Of a stretch of DNA of 64,000 nucleotides, positions 45,573 through 57,074 are shown piece by piece. Both the position numbers and the translations under genes were made by a program. The DNA is taken from contig CM066031.1 of NCBI GenBank assembly GCA_033557465.1, positions 1,226,957,312-1,227,021,311 of the forward strand, written 5' to 3'. This DNA comes from Ichthyophis bannanicus. Its lineage: Eukaryota > Chordata > Amphibia > Gymnophiona > Ichthyophiidae. Within the stretch, counting starts at the first letter, position 1; every line of letters starts with the position of its first letter. Below the pieces are notes generated by a model. That model did not search any database. It saw only the letters and a list, made by a program, of their open reading frames with translations, and had not been told where the DNA came from.

Positions 45573-46778
45573 GGGGGTATGTTTACTAAACCGTCTTAAT
45601 GTGCGCTCTGACACGTTAGCGCATGATAAGGCGCCTTATCGCACGATAATGGCGCTTTACCGTGCGATAAGGCGCCTTATTGCGCGCTAACACGCTCAGC
45701 GGCGCAAACGAGCGCTGAAGGTGGAGTAAAGGCTCCCTGAGGGCGGAGGAAGGCTCCCCAGGGGCGGAGAGAAGGGGTCAATGGGTGGAGAGTGGGAGGG
45801 AAGAGGCTCCCTGCACACTAACGCTGTGGATTTCGGGCTGAAAACTAACGCCAGTGAAACCCTGGCGTTAGAGTAGATTTAAAGGGAAGAGAAACCATTT
45901 CCGTCAGCAATGTACAGCAAAGCCAGGGAAACCTACAAAAGGTGATAAGTGTGATACATGTGCACAGAACAAAAGGGCAGATAAACATTGAAAATGACCT
46001 GAACAAACTGGAAAAAAAACAAAACCTAGCTGGGCAATAGTGATATCAATGGGAAACATCAAAAAACACTACTGAGAAAGCTCCAAAAAAATATTCCATT
46101 TTGGAAGGGGTTATGCTCTGTCCCCATACAAGGTGAATGATCCCACAGTGAAATAACGCTGATCAGGGTTCTCCCTTTCTATTGGACAGGTTTCCTATGG
46201 CATGCACATGTCCTGCAACAGCAGGGTGGGCATGTCGGAATGGGCAACTGGAAAGATGCTGGAAAAGGGGACATAGAGGGCTGCAGGCGGCACATGCTGT
46301 GGTGCAGCTGGGCCACAGTGCGGACTAGGGTGATGCCTAGCTGGCCCATACGAATGCTGAAACAGTAGAGCAGCCAGACAGCAACTGATGAGGGCCCAAC
46401 ACAGGCACGAGTGTGTTTCCCACAGTGTCACAGGGGATAGTACCCAGCAGGTACCCCCAACGGTACAGAACATTGGCAGGCGGTGCTGGGGGAAAGCGTG
46501 GACATCTATGCAGGCACCCCTACCCCAGAACCCGCACCATAGGCAGCTGCCTACCCGCACACTGGATGGCCCGAGACTGTGAACCACCAGCACCACCAGC
46601 AGAAGGGCATGTCAGCATGGTGGCAGAAGGGTACTGGTGGTGGAGGGGGCAATGGCTGCTGCCCACAGCAGACCATGGCCCAGCCCTGTTTAGTGGGTGC
46701 CGTTCACTGCAACAGACAGGCTCTGTCTGACAAACAGTCATGGTATCTGCAGAGAATACACTGTCTCTGTGGCAGCAT

Positions 46779-46845
46779 GGTGGTGCAGGGCACACAGCCA
46801 GTGTGTTCAGGAGCAGAAGGTCATAGGTTCCAGTCCCAGCTGTGG
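46779..46845 (+). repeat. tRNA-like module (element D)
   Basis: ggcagcatggtggtgcaggg followed by a B-box-like aggttccagtccc. The homologue in B is at 34803 (opposite strand). Confidence 0.45.
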
Positions 46846-46993
46846 TTTCCACTAACCCAGTCCGCATATTTTACCCACTACTAAAATGTGGTAATACAGA
46901 CAGAACCTTTAATGCAGATAACGTAAACATGCCCAAACGCCTACATTTTATCCTACAGAGCACAGACACCATAAACATGCGCATTACCTAGAG

Positions 46994-47186
46994 CAGAGTC
47001 TCCCAAAAACAGTCCTGGAGGGCCAAACACCATTCAGGTCCCATGCTATCTCCAATAAATATGGCTATGCTGCATTTCTATGCACCGCCCCCATGGTATG
47101 CAGATGTATCTCATGCATATTCATTAGGGACAGCATGAAAACCCGAACAGTGTTTGGCCCACCAGGACCGGAGTTGGGAACCTCTG
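46994..47186. mobile_element. hAT MITE inside element D
   Basis: Ends cagagtctccc and gggaacctctg with flanks acctagag / ccctagag. It is the reverse complement, at the same site, of the insertion at 34478 in B. Confidence 0.75.
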
Positions 47187-48839
47187 CCCTAGAGCAGCGG
47201 CCAACAGGGGCAGACACACCCGCACCCACAGGCTCCATTATCCAAAGCCACCTGGAGAGGCAGGATTTTGGGCCCTGTGTGCATCTCCCAATACTAACAC
47301 TTGCATACCTTAGCAATGCCACCCTAAACCTGGGAATACGGTACACATCTATCAAAAGGTTGCTATGATTACTGGCAGATAGCAATTCCTAAGTTAAGCA
47401 CAATTTGCTGATTGAGCTGCATCATAGCAACCTTTCTGATGTCTGTGGAGTGTGCTACAGGTCTTGTGTCTGACAGTGTTTACCACCCTGGGGAGTGACC
47501 CGAACAGTATTGCGTACCATAGCCATGCCTGCACTGTGCCCAGGACTGGTGCGGTGGCCAGGGCTGCCAAACACCTCTATAGTTGCACAATGCTGGCATA
47601 GGTGTGGGGAGTGTGTGTCTGTCTATCCAGTGTGTGGTGGCTGCCAACACCCTCCTCATCCCACACTGCTAGCACTGTTGCCAGTATTGGCCTGCCAATG
47701 TGCATAATGAGGAGCAAGGTACTGTGGGTATAGCCCAGACAGGGCGGCCTGGCAGGATGCATCTGCACAGGGCATAGGCAATGGCTGGGACATTGTAGTG
47801 CCTGGCCACCACCTGCACAGATAGGGTGGCCACAGCATGTCCTGCTGGGAGGTCACTCTCACCCTGACTGAGCAGTGACCATGGCATGGCTAGGTTCCCC
47901 CATAGTGTTATATAGCATTTCTTTCAAGTGATATATGTATGGGTTCTTTTTTCTGGGGCCCAATCACTGACTTATCTGCTTGGTGGGTGTGCTCACATCT
48001 TCTCCAGTAACATGCACTATGGACTAGTTAGCAGACTGTTTGCAGTTAGTATATGTATGGCTGGAACACCTTGCAGGGTGCAGCGGCTGGAGAATGTCAG
48101 ATAGTGGTGGGGGGAAGTTGAGCATTTCCAGGCCTACTGTCTGTCTGCTATTGCCTTATGGATGAGCTCAGATCTGCATTGACTACTCTATAGGGTGTCT
48201 GTTCCCCAGCAGGACTGAGGTTGCTGGTGCCCTCTACTGCCACCATTGCAGGGATGTAGAATGTGGATCTGTTGGTGGGAGATCCTGTCCCCCACCCTGA
48301 GTCCCAGAGGGCAGGTTGGGTGGTACTACATAATCCGCCTATGGGTCCAAACACCCCCCCTGTGACTTAATTCATGTGACCATGGCACCCACACAGGATA
48401 TGCACTATTCTAGATGCATCATAGTCCACAAGGGCTTGACCTGACTGGTAAATACAGATGGACACAGGTGCAGCTACTAGGACTAGCTATCACACACTGG
48501 CACTGATGGGGACCTGCCGCATAGCCTGTCTCAGCTAAGCCAGGTGCTGTGGACATGGTGCTGGTCGCCCCACCTCACCCTCAGAGTGAGCACAGTACCC
48601 ACACAATGTGATGGTCTGTAGCTACTCTGTGCCAGTAACACATACGGTTAGTTCCCCCTACCAGGCCAAGGTGCTGTGGGGGTGCATACCCCATCTTGTG
48701 ATCATCTGTAGACTGCTGATCTGCATGTGCAGTGCATCATGGGTATGGGTGGGTTAACCCTATCCTGGTAACCACAGAAGTCAGTTTGTGTGGTGACCTG
48801 ACGTCCTTCAATAGCCAGCCAGGGGTTTGTCAGCAGCAC

Positions 48840-49290
48840 TAGAGATGTAGCCCACTTGTTACCTCACTGCCTGTGGAGCCAGAGGTCATGGGTTTGATCC
48901 CACAGTGGGGTTATTTGCTAGGGCTGTCTGAGGCATTTTCTTTTTTTAATTTAAATTGGTGCTGCCAGCAAAAACACCCTCACAGTGCTGTAACCTTAAG
49001 GTGCCTCATAGGGAACATTATAGGGTGCCTTGGCCATCAGTGCACTTTATAATGTGCCCTCTGGAGTGCCTTATAGGGCGCCTTATGCAGCACCTTAGGT
49101 TACGGCCCTGTGAGGGTGTGTTTGCTGGCAGCACTACTTTAAATTAAAAAAACAAAATGCCTCAGACAGCACTGATTTAAAGTAAAGGGTAATGCCTCAG
49201 ACAGCTTTACTCATTAAGCCCACTGGTGGATTGAACTCATGAACCCTGCACCATCAGGCAGTGTATTAACCATTGTACTACAGCTCTGCT
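48840..49290. repeat. Palindromic cassette with convergent tRNA-like modules (element D)
   Basis: Module 48840-48909 (+): tgtagcccacttgttacc and gtcatgggtttgatccc. Module 49217-49290 (-): acaatggttaatacactg and B-box-like gagttcaatcc. The centre repeats cttatagggcgcc-like steps, as in A and B. Confidence 0.6.
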
Positions 49291-49486
49291 GCTGTGTTTG
49301 TAGGTCAGCGCGCCTTCTTAAGATTAACGCGCGTTAACGTACCACGGCTCCCTCTATCGCACGAAAAGGTACCTTATCGGATGCTAACCCGAAATGCTAC
49401 GTTAAGACCAACACGCCCACTCCTTTTATGGCATCCTGCACACTAACGCCGGCTGCACGTTTAGACTGCTTAGTAAACATACCCCC

Positions 49487-49697
49487 TTGAGTGCATCCAT
49501 CTGCTGGAAGCCCTGTACCTTGGCACCTCCAGCTACTTTTTTTGCCATAGGCAAATACACTTTAATCATGGGTGGATAAGATTCTGGGGAGACCCCCCAC
49601 ACCTCAGCAAGATAATTCTTAAACATATCCTTAGCAGACAGTAAAGATGATTTAGGGAAATTAATAAGACAAACATTAGCCTGCCAAGAAACATTAA
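49487..49697 (-). pseudogene. L1 ORF1 central part
   Basis: The minus-strand frame reads VCLINFPKSSLLSAKDMFKN, YLAEVWGVSPESYPPMIKVY and QGFQQMDALK. This resembles the RRM-domain start of L1 ORF1 (the 'vrIvnFPks...e.lk.yf.evlgi.....ppi' pattern of amphibian and fish L1). It is split from its N-terminal part by the MITE at 49698. Confidence 0.65.
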
Positions 49698-50173
49698 GGG
49701 CCCGATTTTCGACACGGGTAAATGTCCTAGTTATCCATGTAAATGCCATATCTTGGATTTTTGAAGGGCACCTACATGGACAGTGCCTTTTGAAAATCCC
49801 AGATATGTCTTTAATGCACCCAGATGCTATGCGGTTAGCATCGGGCATGTTAGGGGCATTCCAGGGCAGAGCGAGGGCGGAGGAAAGGGCTAACTGGGTA
49901 GCACCGATTTTCGATGTTATTCGCTTAGCCCTCTGCGCCCTAAAGATAGACATGATTTTCCTCGCCTATCTTTCAGGCACAGGGACTAAGCAGGTAGCAT
50001 TGAAAATCGGTGCTACCCACTAGCTCCTGCAGCTTCCGGGGTGTGCAGAGAGACCCAGATTTTCAATGCCAGGACCACAAATGACCCCAGCATTGAAAAT
50101 CCAGGTTAGGTGGAAGGGGGCGTGCTATGCGCCAATGCAGTGCATAGCACCACCCAAATGAAAATCAAGCCCT
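49698..50173. mobile_element. MITE inserted in L1 ORF1
   Basis: 476 bp, ends gggcccgattttc and gaaaatcaagccc, with taa on both sides (49695-49697 and 50174-50176). The interior has several bgattttcaatgcc-type mirrored motifs. A related piece is at the right edge of the window (63880-64000). It is probably a Harbinger-type MITE. Confidence 0.7.
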
Positions 50174-50175
50174 AA

Positions 50176-50302
50176 ATGTTCTATTTGAGCCTTGAGCAAC
50201 ATAAGTCACCCCCAAATATCAATAACTACATTCCAACTACGTAAACTTTCCTGTCTCAACAGCACCAGATTAACAGTTCGCTTTTCAGACAATATGACAC
50301 CG
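50176..50302 (-). pseudogene. L1 ORF1 coiled-coil end
   Basis: The minus-strand reading SEKRTVNLVLLRQE and LLKAQIEHL matches the 'K..IE.LE.' end of the L1 ORF1 coiled coil just before the RRM part at 49697. Confidence 0.45.
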
Positions 50303-50463
50303 CTATGTATATAGTTGTTTTGTAAATAGTTGCTCCTGTTATCCAAGTTGATTTTCCTGTTAACTGTAATGACCAGATAAATGTAACTTGTCTGAGGTTT
50401 CTTGTTCCATGTAAACCGCGCTGATAACGAATAGTGCGGTATGTAAAAAAGTTAATAAATAAA
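50303..50463 (+). mobile_element. L2-B 3' end fragment
   Basis: Similar to 19440-19625: gtaaatagttgctcctgtta, catgtaaaccgcgctgataa, gtgcggtatgtaaaaaagtt and a taaa tail. Confidence 0.7.
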
Positions 50464-51758
50464 TAAGAACATAAGATATGCCTTGCTGAGTCAGACCAAG
50501 GTCCATCAAGCCCAGTATCCTGTTTCCAACAGTGGCCAATCTAGGTCACAAGTAACTAGCAGTTTCCCCAAAAGACACAGGTTCCACAGTGCTTGTACTG
50601 GGGCAAGCAGTGGATATCCTGGGTCCCCTTTAATAATGGTTTCTGGACCTTTCCTCCAGGAACTTGTCCAAACCTTTTTTAAATCCGGCTACACTAATAG
50701 CTTTTACTACATCCTCCAGTAACGAATTCCAGAGTTTCATTACACGTTGAGTGAAAAAATATTTTCTCTTATTAGTCTTAAATAGCTTATCCTGTAACTT
50801 CATTGAATGTCCCCTAGTCTTTCTATATTTTGAAGGCGTAAACAATCAATCTATGTTTACCCGTTCCACTCTATTCATTAATTTATACACCTCTATCATA
50901 TCTCCCCTCAGCCATCTCTTTTTCATTTGAAGAGCCCTAACCTTTTTAACCTCTCTTCATAGGGGTATTCTTCCATCCCCTTTACCATTTTGGTGGCTCT
51001 TCTCTGAACCTTTTCTAATAACACTATATCCTTTTTAAGATACGGCGACCAGAATTGCACACAATATTCAAGGTGTGGTCATATCATAGAATGATACAGA
51101 GGCATTATAATATCCTTTGTTTTATTCTCCAAACCTTTCCTTACGATTTAGAGCATTCTATTTGCTCTCTTGGCCCTGCTGCACACTGGTCGGAGGGTTT
51201 CAACATGTTATCCACGATGAGGCCTAAATATTTTTCCTGGGTGGTGGAACCTTGCATCATGTAACCATAGTATGGGTTGTTCTTTCCTAGGCGCATAACT
51301 TTGCATTTGTCTACATTACATTTCATCTGCTTTTTGGATGCCCAGTCTTCCAGTTTATCAAGGTCCTCTTGCAATCCTCATGGGTTTTAACAACTTTGAA
51401 TAATTTTGTGTCATCTGCAAATTTGATTATCTCACTCATTATTACCATTTCCAGGTCATTTACGAATATGTTAAAAAGCAGCAGACCCAGCACAGATCCC
51501 TGGGGTACTCCACTATTCACCTTTCTCCATTGGGAAAATTGGCCATTTAGCCCTACACTCTGCTTTCTATCTTTTAACCAGTTCCTGATCCACAATACTA
51601 CACTGCCTCCTATCCCATGACTTTTTAATTTTACCAAGAGTCTCTCATGAGGGACTTTGTCAAAGGCTTTCTGAAAATCTAGATACACTATATCAACCGA
51701 CTCATCTTTGTCTACCTGTTTATTCACACCTTCAAAAAAACATATTAATAAGACAATG
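50464..51758 (-). mobile_element. CR1 LINE, 5' truncated
   Basis: Minus-strand CR1 of the same subfamily as 17327-18820. 3' end at 50464 (agaacataagatatgcc); C-terminal frame 50630-50845; RT frame 51323-51727 with YLDFQKAFDKVPHERL, GVPQGSVLGLLLF and IIKFADDTKLF. Frameshifts are near 50950 and 51375. It is inserted in L1 ORF1. Confidence 0.8.
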
Positions 51759-52345
51759 TTGCATCTTTAACGTAAAACTTCGAATAGTTCTCCATGTGAG
51801 CAGTTCTCACGCTCAAATCAGATAGTGAATTCTGCAATGACATAATATCCTCAGCATGCGTGTGACTGTCTACCAAATTATTTTGAACTTGTGAAGTCAA
51901 AGTTTGTACTTGTGGTATAAGCGCTTTGTCCAATTTTATGATTACTGACCACATCATCTCCATGGTAAACTGCTCTCGTCTCTCAAGAGGTAAAACGAAG
52001 AGAGCACCTCCTATTCTCTCTCCACTCACAGGGGGTCCCATGTTGACCATCAGGGCTTGCATTGCAGCCAAGGATACAGCCGCTGTAGCTCCCCTGCCTT
52101 CGAGATGCGCGCCACCTGGAAGATGATCCTACATGAGAAGACCAACCAACATCGGGTATGTTGGGGTCTCACTGGCTACCCGGACTGGAATTGTCACACG
52201 CTAACTTCGAGGGCCTCCACTATTCAGGAGACGTGAGTTCTAAGCCCGAGTAAGATGCCGAGCCATCCGACTCCGGCATCAAAGCAACCGGGCACACCGC
52301 TGCTGTTACTACCAGCAGTCGCTCCTGGTGAAAGAAGTAAGCATC
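51759..52345 (-). pseudogene. L1 ORF1 N-terminal part
   Basis: Minus-strand frame 51745-52071 starts near an ATG at 52071 and includes EMMWSVIIKLDKALIPQVQT, then LQNSLSDLSVRTAHMEN, an alpha-helical heptad pattern like the L1 ORF1 coiled coil. Upstream sequence to 52345 keeps an S/P-rich reading. Together with the pieces at 50.2, 49.5, 45.5 and 41.4 kb it reconstructs one ORF1 in order on the minus strand, with no RT region. Confidence 0.5.
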
Positions 52346-52348
52346 CAG

Positions 52349-52735
52349 TAATACTACCACTTCTAGTACTGATCATTTGTATAGTGCTACAAGGTGTACG
52401 TAGCACTGTACAGATACACGTAAAAGACAGTCCCTGCTCATCAGAGTTTACAATTTAGTCAAGACTGCACAACAGCTGAGGATAAGGATATATCTAGTGG
52501 AATTTTAAGGAAACACATCGGAGACTAAGCAAATCAGGATCCAAAAACAGTCTCAAAGAGGTGAGTTTTCAGCCTGGATTTGAAAAGGGCCAAAGATGAA
52601 GCCTGACGTGCAGACTCAGATAGTTTGTTCCAGGCATAAGGAGCAGCAAGGTGAACGGATCAAGTCTGCAGTTAGAAGTAGAAGAGAAAGGCAGAGATAG
52701 AAGTGCTTTGCCAGAAGAGCAGAGTTCACAAGGTG
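52349..52735 (-). mobile_element. L2-A 3' end fragment
   Basis: Minus-strand copy of the L2-A 3' terminus (tactgatcatttgtatagtg, then cctgctcatcagagtttaca) and part of the C-terminal coding region. Confidence 0.7.
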
Positions 52736-53219
52736 TGTAGGCAAGATTGTGCAGGCAAGGCAGAGGGTGTCTGTCAGGCATCCAAGGGCTGCTTGCCCGA
52801 CTTGGCCTTCCTCTTTCCCATAAGAGGCAAACATGTTAGAGCGAAAGAGACCTGCCATCCACCGTCTTGGAATCCCCGAGTCTAACATAGGCATAATAAT
52901 CATTCACATACCAGAACTTAATATGCCAGAAGAACCCAAGCTGAGCATTCCAGAAGTAATTCTATGAAGTCTTTTGCATGCACATGTGGCCACATGCCCA
53001 TGTAAGTGACCTCATAAAATACCAAGTGTAAAAGTGCACACTTTGGCATGAAGGCACGTAGTTTGCCAATAGGTGCAACCAGGAGTGTAGTCCAGGTAGA
53101 GCGCAGGTGGAATTTTCACATAGGCACATAGATTATAAAATATCTAAATCCATGCAAGTACATTTGTAAAGTGTGCACAAACATTTATACCTGGTCGTGA
53201 GCATTAGTCAGTGATTACA
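52736..53219. other. Intergenic or intron sequence, no gene seen
   Basis: No repeat end recognised. Some cacat/gtgca-rich sequence at 52980-53180. Confidence 0.3.
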
Positions 53220-54256
53220 CCCAGCTGTAGAAAATGCATGTCGATTACAAGCTTTGCTTCTAGCTCCTGGATAAGGTCAGACATTTAACTGCTTACTTGT
53301 AAGTCCTGTCTGTCTATATTGATATATACACATTTATTTTATCATTGTTAGTGAGCTTTTTACCTTATCTGCATTTTTTGTTTGTAATCTTGTTCAGCTC
53401 TCTCCTATTTTCAGCTGTCTGTGCCTGTCTCTCCTAAGAACTAATTGTAACTGCGCTGCACTCTCTCTTTGTATCTGGTCTCTGTGCAGGCCAAGTTAAA
53501 AATCAATTCCATTGTCTGCTTCTACCTCTGTCTCTGCTGGTTTTCACTCTTTTCCTGCCTGCTTCCTAACCTTCCTGTGTGTGCAGGAAGTATAGCCCCT
53601 CCCTCCATTGAAGTATTGTAAACCCTCTTCCTCTTTCTTGCCCACCTATGCTTCTGCCTTTTGTCTTTCAGCTGTGGCAAGTGCAAATCCATTACACGCT
53701 TTGCTCCTGGCTTGGGTTATTTAACTTCTTGCTTTTGAGTCCTGTCTGTATGTATGTATATATATATATATATACATATAATCATTGTTAGCGTGCTTTT
53801 TACCTTATATGTAATTTTTGTTTGTAATCTTATTCAGCTCCCTCCTATTTTCTGCAGTCTGTGTCTAGCCTCTCTTCTTCTAATCCTTATCCCTCCCTCC
53901 CACCCCACAACCCACCCACCCTGTGGCTAACAGTCTCTTATGGTTGTCCTGTGCTCATTACTGTTATTATTCACAAGTGCATCCCAATCCACTGAGATCT
54001 TTCTCCTGCCTTTCTTTCATCTTTTTCTTCTGACTTCTGTTCTCCTCTCAATCTCTTTATTATGGCTCCACATCACTTTCTCTTCCTTTTGTTGACACTC
54101 CCTAATCTTCTCCCCTCATACCAACAACCTCAAGCCCCCCTTCCTTATCATTCCCTCTTCACCATCCTCACTTCTCCCACCATCTTGTCATTTACCCTAT
54201 CATCATCTCTTGAACTTCACCATTTTCTCCCTCTCATTTAGCCATCCCCTTTCTCT

Positions 54257-54984
54257 ATGAAACAACCTCACCCTCATTACCACCATGCTGTCTTCTCTCT
54301 GCCCTGCACTCTTCTGCTTTTTTTCCTTCTGTCATCTGGAGATATCAATCCCAACCCTAGCCCCTCTATTTTTTTGTCACATTCCCAAGACAGATCCACA
54401 CTCAACTCTTCAAATCTTATTCATATCCCTCTCCTTTCCCAATCTTCTATTTCTTTCTCTTGTGCCTTGTGGAATGCACACTCCATCTCAAATAAGCTTG
54501 TCTTTATCCATGATCTCTTTATCTCTAATGCTCTCCATCTTCTTGCTCTCACTGAGACCTGACTCTTCCCAGAAGTCTCAGCATCAGTTGTTGCCTTCTG
54601 TCATGGTGGGATGAGGCATGGTTCTCCCACATGCCTCATCCCACTGGCCATGGTGGTTGTGTTGAGTTTCTTTCTCTCTCATTCCTGCCAATTTCAACCT
54701 CTCCTTCTACCTCAGTCCCACTCCTTTCCCTCCTTTAAAGTCCATTCCATCTTTTTATTCCACTACCTATCTGGATAGCTGTTATTTATCAACCCCCTGA
54801 CAAGTCCACCTCTACCTTTCTCACTGACTTTGACTCATGACCTTTCTTCTTTCTGGATTCATCTTCTGCATTCCTTATTCTCAGGGATTGTAACATTCAT
54901 TTTGATAACCCCTCTGACCCTTATGCTTTAAATTTCCTTTCCCTTACCTCCTCATTCAACCTCCAGCTTTGCTTTACTGAGAAA
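54257..54984 (+). pseudogene. L2-A copy 1 endonuclease N-terminal part
   Basis: Begins with an ATG followed by a hydrophobic run (LPCTLLLFFLLSSGDINPNP) that looks like a 2A-type peptide ending NPSP (54353-54364). Then come CALWNAHSISNKLVFIHDLF and LHLLALTET, standard APE-endonuclease start motifs. An in-frame TGA follows TET at 54560; later coding is frameshifted. Confidence 0.65.
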
Positions 54985-55328
54985 TGGTGGAGGAAAGAGT
55001 CAGAGGTAGCAATGGAGTCTATAGGCTATGCAGCAAGGTTAATTGCAGACAGTGCGGTAGCAATAGTGAGGAAGCAATGGGGTAGCAATGGAGTACTAGG
55101 CTGTGAGTAGCAGTGGATTGGTGAGTGCTTACGTCGTGTGGATGCAGGTTGTGCTTCAGGAGCCGAGTTGGGGAGGAGCGCTTCCCGCTCTACTCCTTGA
55201 CGATGCAGTGGTACTGGAGTGCTCTGTTGCTGCTCTGCTGATAAGATCACGCTAGGGGCACCCTTGGTCCTCTCCTAAGGGCCATGCCAAAGGGCCCTCT
55301 GGCGAGGCCCTCAGGCGCAGGCCCGCCT
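54985..55328 (-). mobile_element. Unclassified insertion within L2-A, sharing a GC module with L2-B leader
   Basis: About 340 bp unrelated to L2-A. On the minus strand its left part (cctgagggcctcgccaga, then ggccctttggcatggccctt) is nearly the same as 12635-12676 in the leader of L2-B; the rest (gtagcaatgg-type repeats) is different. It may be a piece of another LINE leader or an LTR. Confidence 0.4.
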
Positions 55329-55432
55329 GATCTCCGAAGAGGAAACCGCACTCCTTCTTTCCTCCTCCAAACCCACCACCTGTTCCTCTGATCCCATCCC
55401 CACCCATCTCCTAAGTCCCATCTCCCCCACCG

Positions 55433-56340
55433 TTGTCCCTTCCATCTCTCTTATTCTTAACCTTTCGCTCTCCACTGCAACTGTCCCCGCAGACTTCAAG
55501 CATGCTGTGGTCACACCTCTCCTCAAGAAACCCTCTCTCGATCCCACCTGTCCTTCTAACTATCGACCCATCTCCCTCCTCCCCTTCATATCTAAATGAC
55601 TTGAATGTGCAGTCCACCACCGTTGCCTCAACTTCCTCTCCTCTCATGCCCTCCTGGATCCTCTACAGTCTGGCTTCAGTCCCTTGCACTCCACTGAAAT
55701 GGCTCTTACCAAAGTTTCCAGTGACTTGTTCCTGGCTAAATCTAAGGGCCTCTACTCTGTCCTCATCCTTCTCGACCTCTCTGCTGCTTTTGACACTGTT
55801 GACCACAACCTTCTCCTTGATACCCTCTCCTCGCTTGGTTTCAAGGGCTCTGTACTATCCTGGGTCTCCTCCTACCTCTCCCACCGCTCCTTCAGTGTAT
55901 GCTCTGGGGGCTCCTCCTCCTCTCCTATCCCCCTCCCAGTCGGTGTACCCCAGGGATCCATTCTAGGTCCCCTCCTTTTCTCTCTCTATACCCAATCCCT
56001 TGGTGCGCTTATCTCTTCCCATGGCTTTCAGTACCATCTATATGCCGACGGCTCCCAAATCTACCTCTCTATGCCTGAAATTTCTCCAGCAATCCAAACC
56101 AAGATCTCTGCCTGCCTGTCTGACATGGCTGCCTGGATGTCTCACCGCCACTTGAAATTAAGCATGGCCAAGACTGAACTCCTTATCTTTCCCCCCAATA
56201 CCTCCCCTCCCCTCCTTCCTTTCTCAGTCTCTGTGGATGGCTCTATGATCCTTCCTGTTTCCTCGGCTTGCAATCTGGGGGTTGTCTTTGATTCCTCCCT
56301 CTCCTTCTCCACACATATCCAGCTCATGGCTAAGACCTGA
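55433..56340 (+). pseudogene. L2-A copy 1 reverse transcriptase, YADD mutated to YADG
   Basis: RT motifs across two frames with one frameshift near 55650-55960: HLSSRNPL-type start, [38 protein letters not shown], then the catalytic box [14 protein letters not shown] (expected YADD). Loss of the second Asp would abolish polymerase activity. The end is at MAKT followed by TGA at 56338. Confidence 0.8.
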
Positions 56341-57074
56341 CGTTTCTTTCTCTACAACATTAGCAAAATCCGCCCTTTCCTTTCTGAACACACTACCGAA
56401 ACCCTTGTCCACTCCTTAATCACCTTCCGCCTCGACTACTGCAACCTACTCCTTGCTGGTCTCCCTGCAAGCCATCTCTTTCCCCTTCAATCTGTTCAAC
56501 ACTGCTGCTCAACTAATTTTCCACCAGCCATGCCATGCCCACATTACTCCTCTTCTCAAATCACTTCACTGGCTCCCTATCCATTTCTGCATCCAGTTCA
56601 AACTTCTCCTCCTAACCTATAAATGCATTCACTCTTTGGCCCCTCATTACCTTTCATCTCTTATCTCTCTCTACAACCCCTCTCGGGAACTTCGCTCTTC
56701 TAACAAGCTATTTCTGTCTAGACCCTCCACTCACATCACAAACTCCAGATTTCGCTCCTTCCACCTTGCTGCACCCTACACCTGGAACAAGCTACCTATG
56801 TCTATACGCCAGGCACCCTTCCTTGCCCTCTTCAAATCCAGTTTAAAAACCTACCTCTTCACTGTCGCTTTCAGATCCTGACCTCTGTCTTTGTCTTGAC
56901 TTGATTGTAAATGCCATACCTTGTTTTTGTCCTGATTAGACTATTGCGCTTTGTTTTGTCTTTACTAGATTGTAAGCTCTGACGAGCAGGGACTGTCTCT
57001 TACATGCCTATCTGTACAGCGCTGTGTATGACTAGTAGCGCTATATAAATGCTCAATAGTAGTAGTAGTAGTAC

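Larger units (their letters stand above)
45573..49486. mobile_element. Large non-autonomous Harbinger-like element D
   Basis: 3914 bp; ends gggggtatgtttactaaacc and gcttagtaaacataccccc. No clear taa duplication remains (at/tt on either side). It has the same orientation as C: shared 5' block (45870-46110), tRNA-like module (46779-46845), hAT MITE (46994-47186), core to about 48430, and palindromic cassette (48840-49290). No transposase frame. Confidence 0.65.
53220..57072 (+). mobile_element. L2-type LINE (L2-A), copy 1, near full length
   Basis: Leader 53220-54256 with a duplicated segment (53265-53440 and 53690-53870, both with accttat, gtttgtaatctt and attcagctc). Endonuclease frame from 54257; RT frames 55433-55966 and 55684-56340; C-terminal frame 56453-56881 (SLHWLPIHFCIQFKLLLL). 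The 3' end has gacgagcagggactgtctc, a gcgctatataaatgctcaa motif and an agt tail at 57056-57075. About 800 bp between endonuclease and RT is replaced by an unrelated insertion (54985-55328). Confidence 0.8.
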
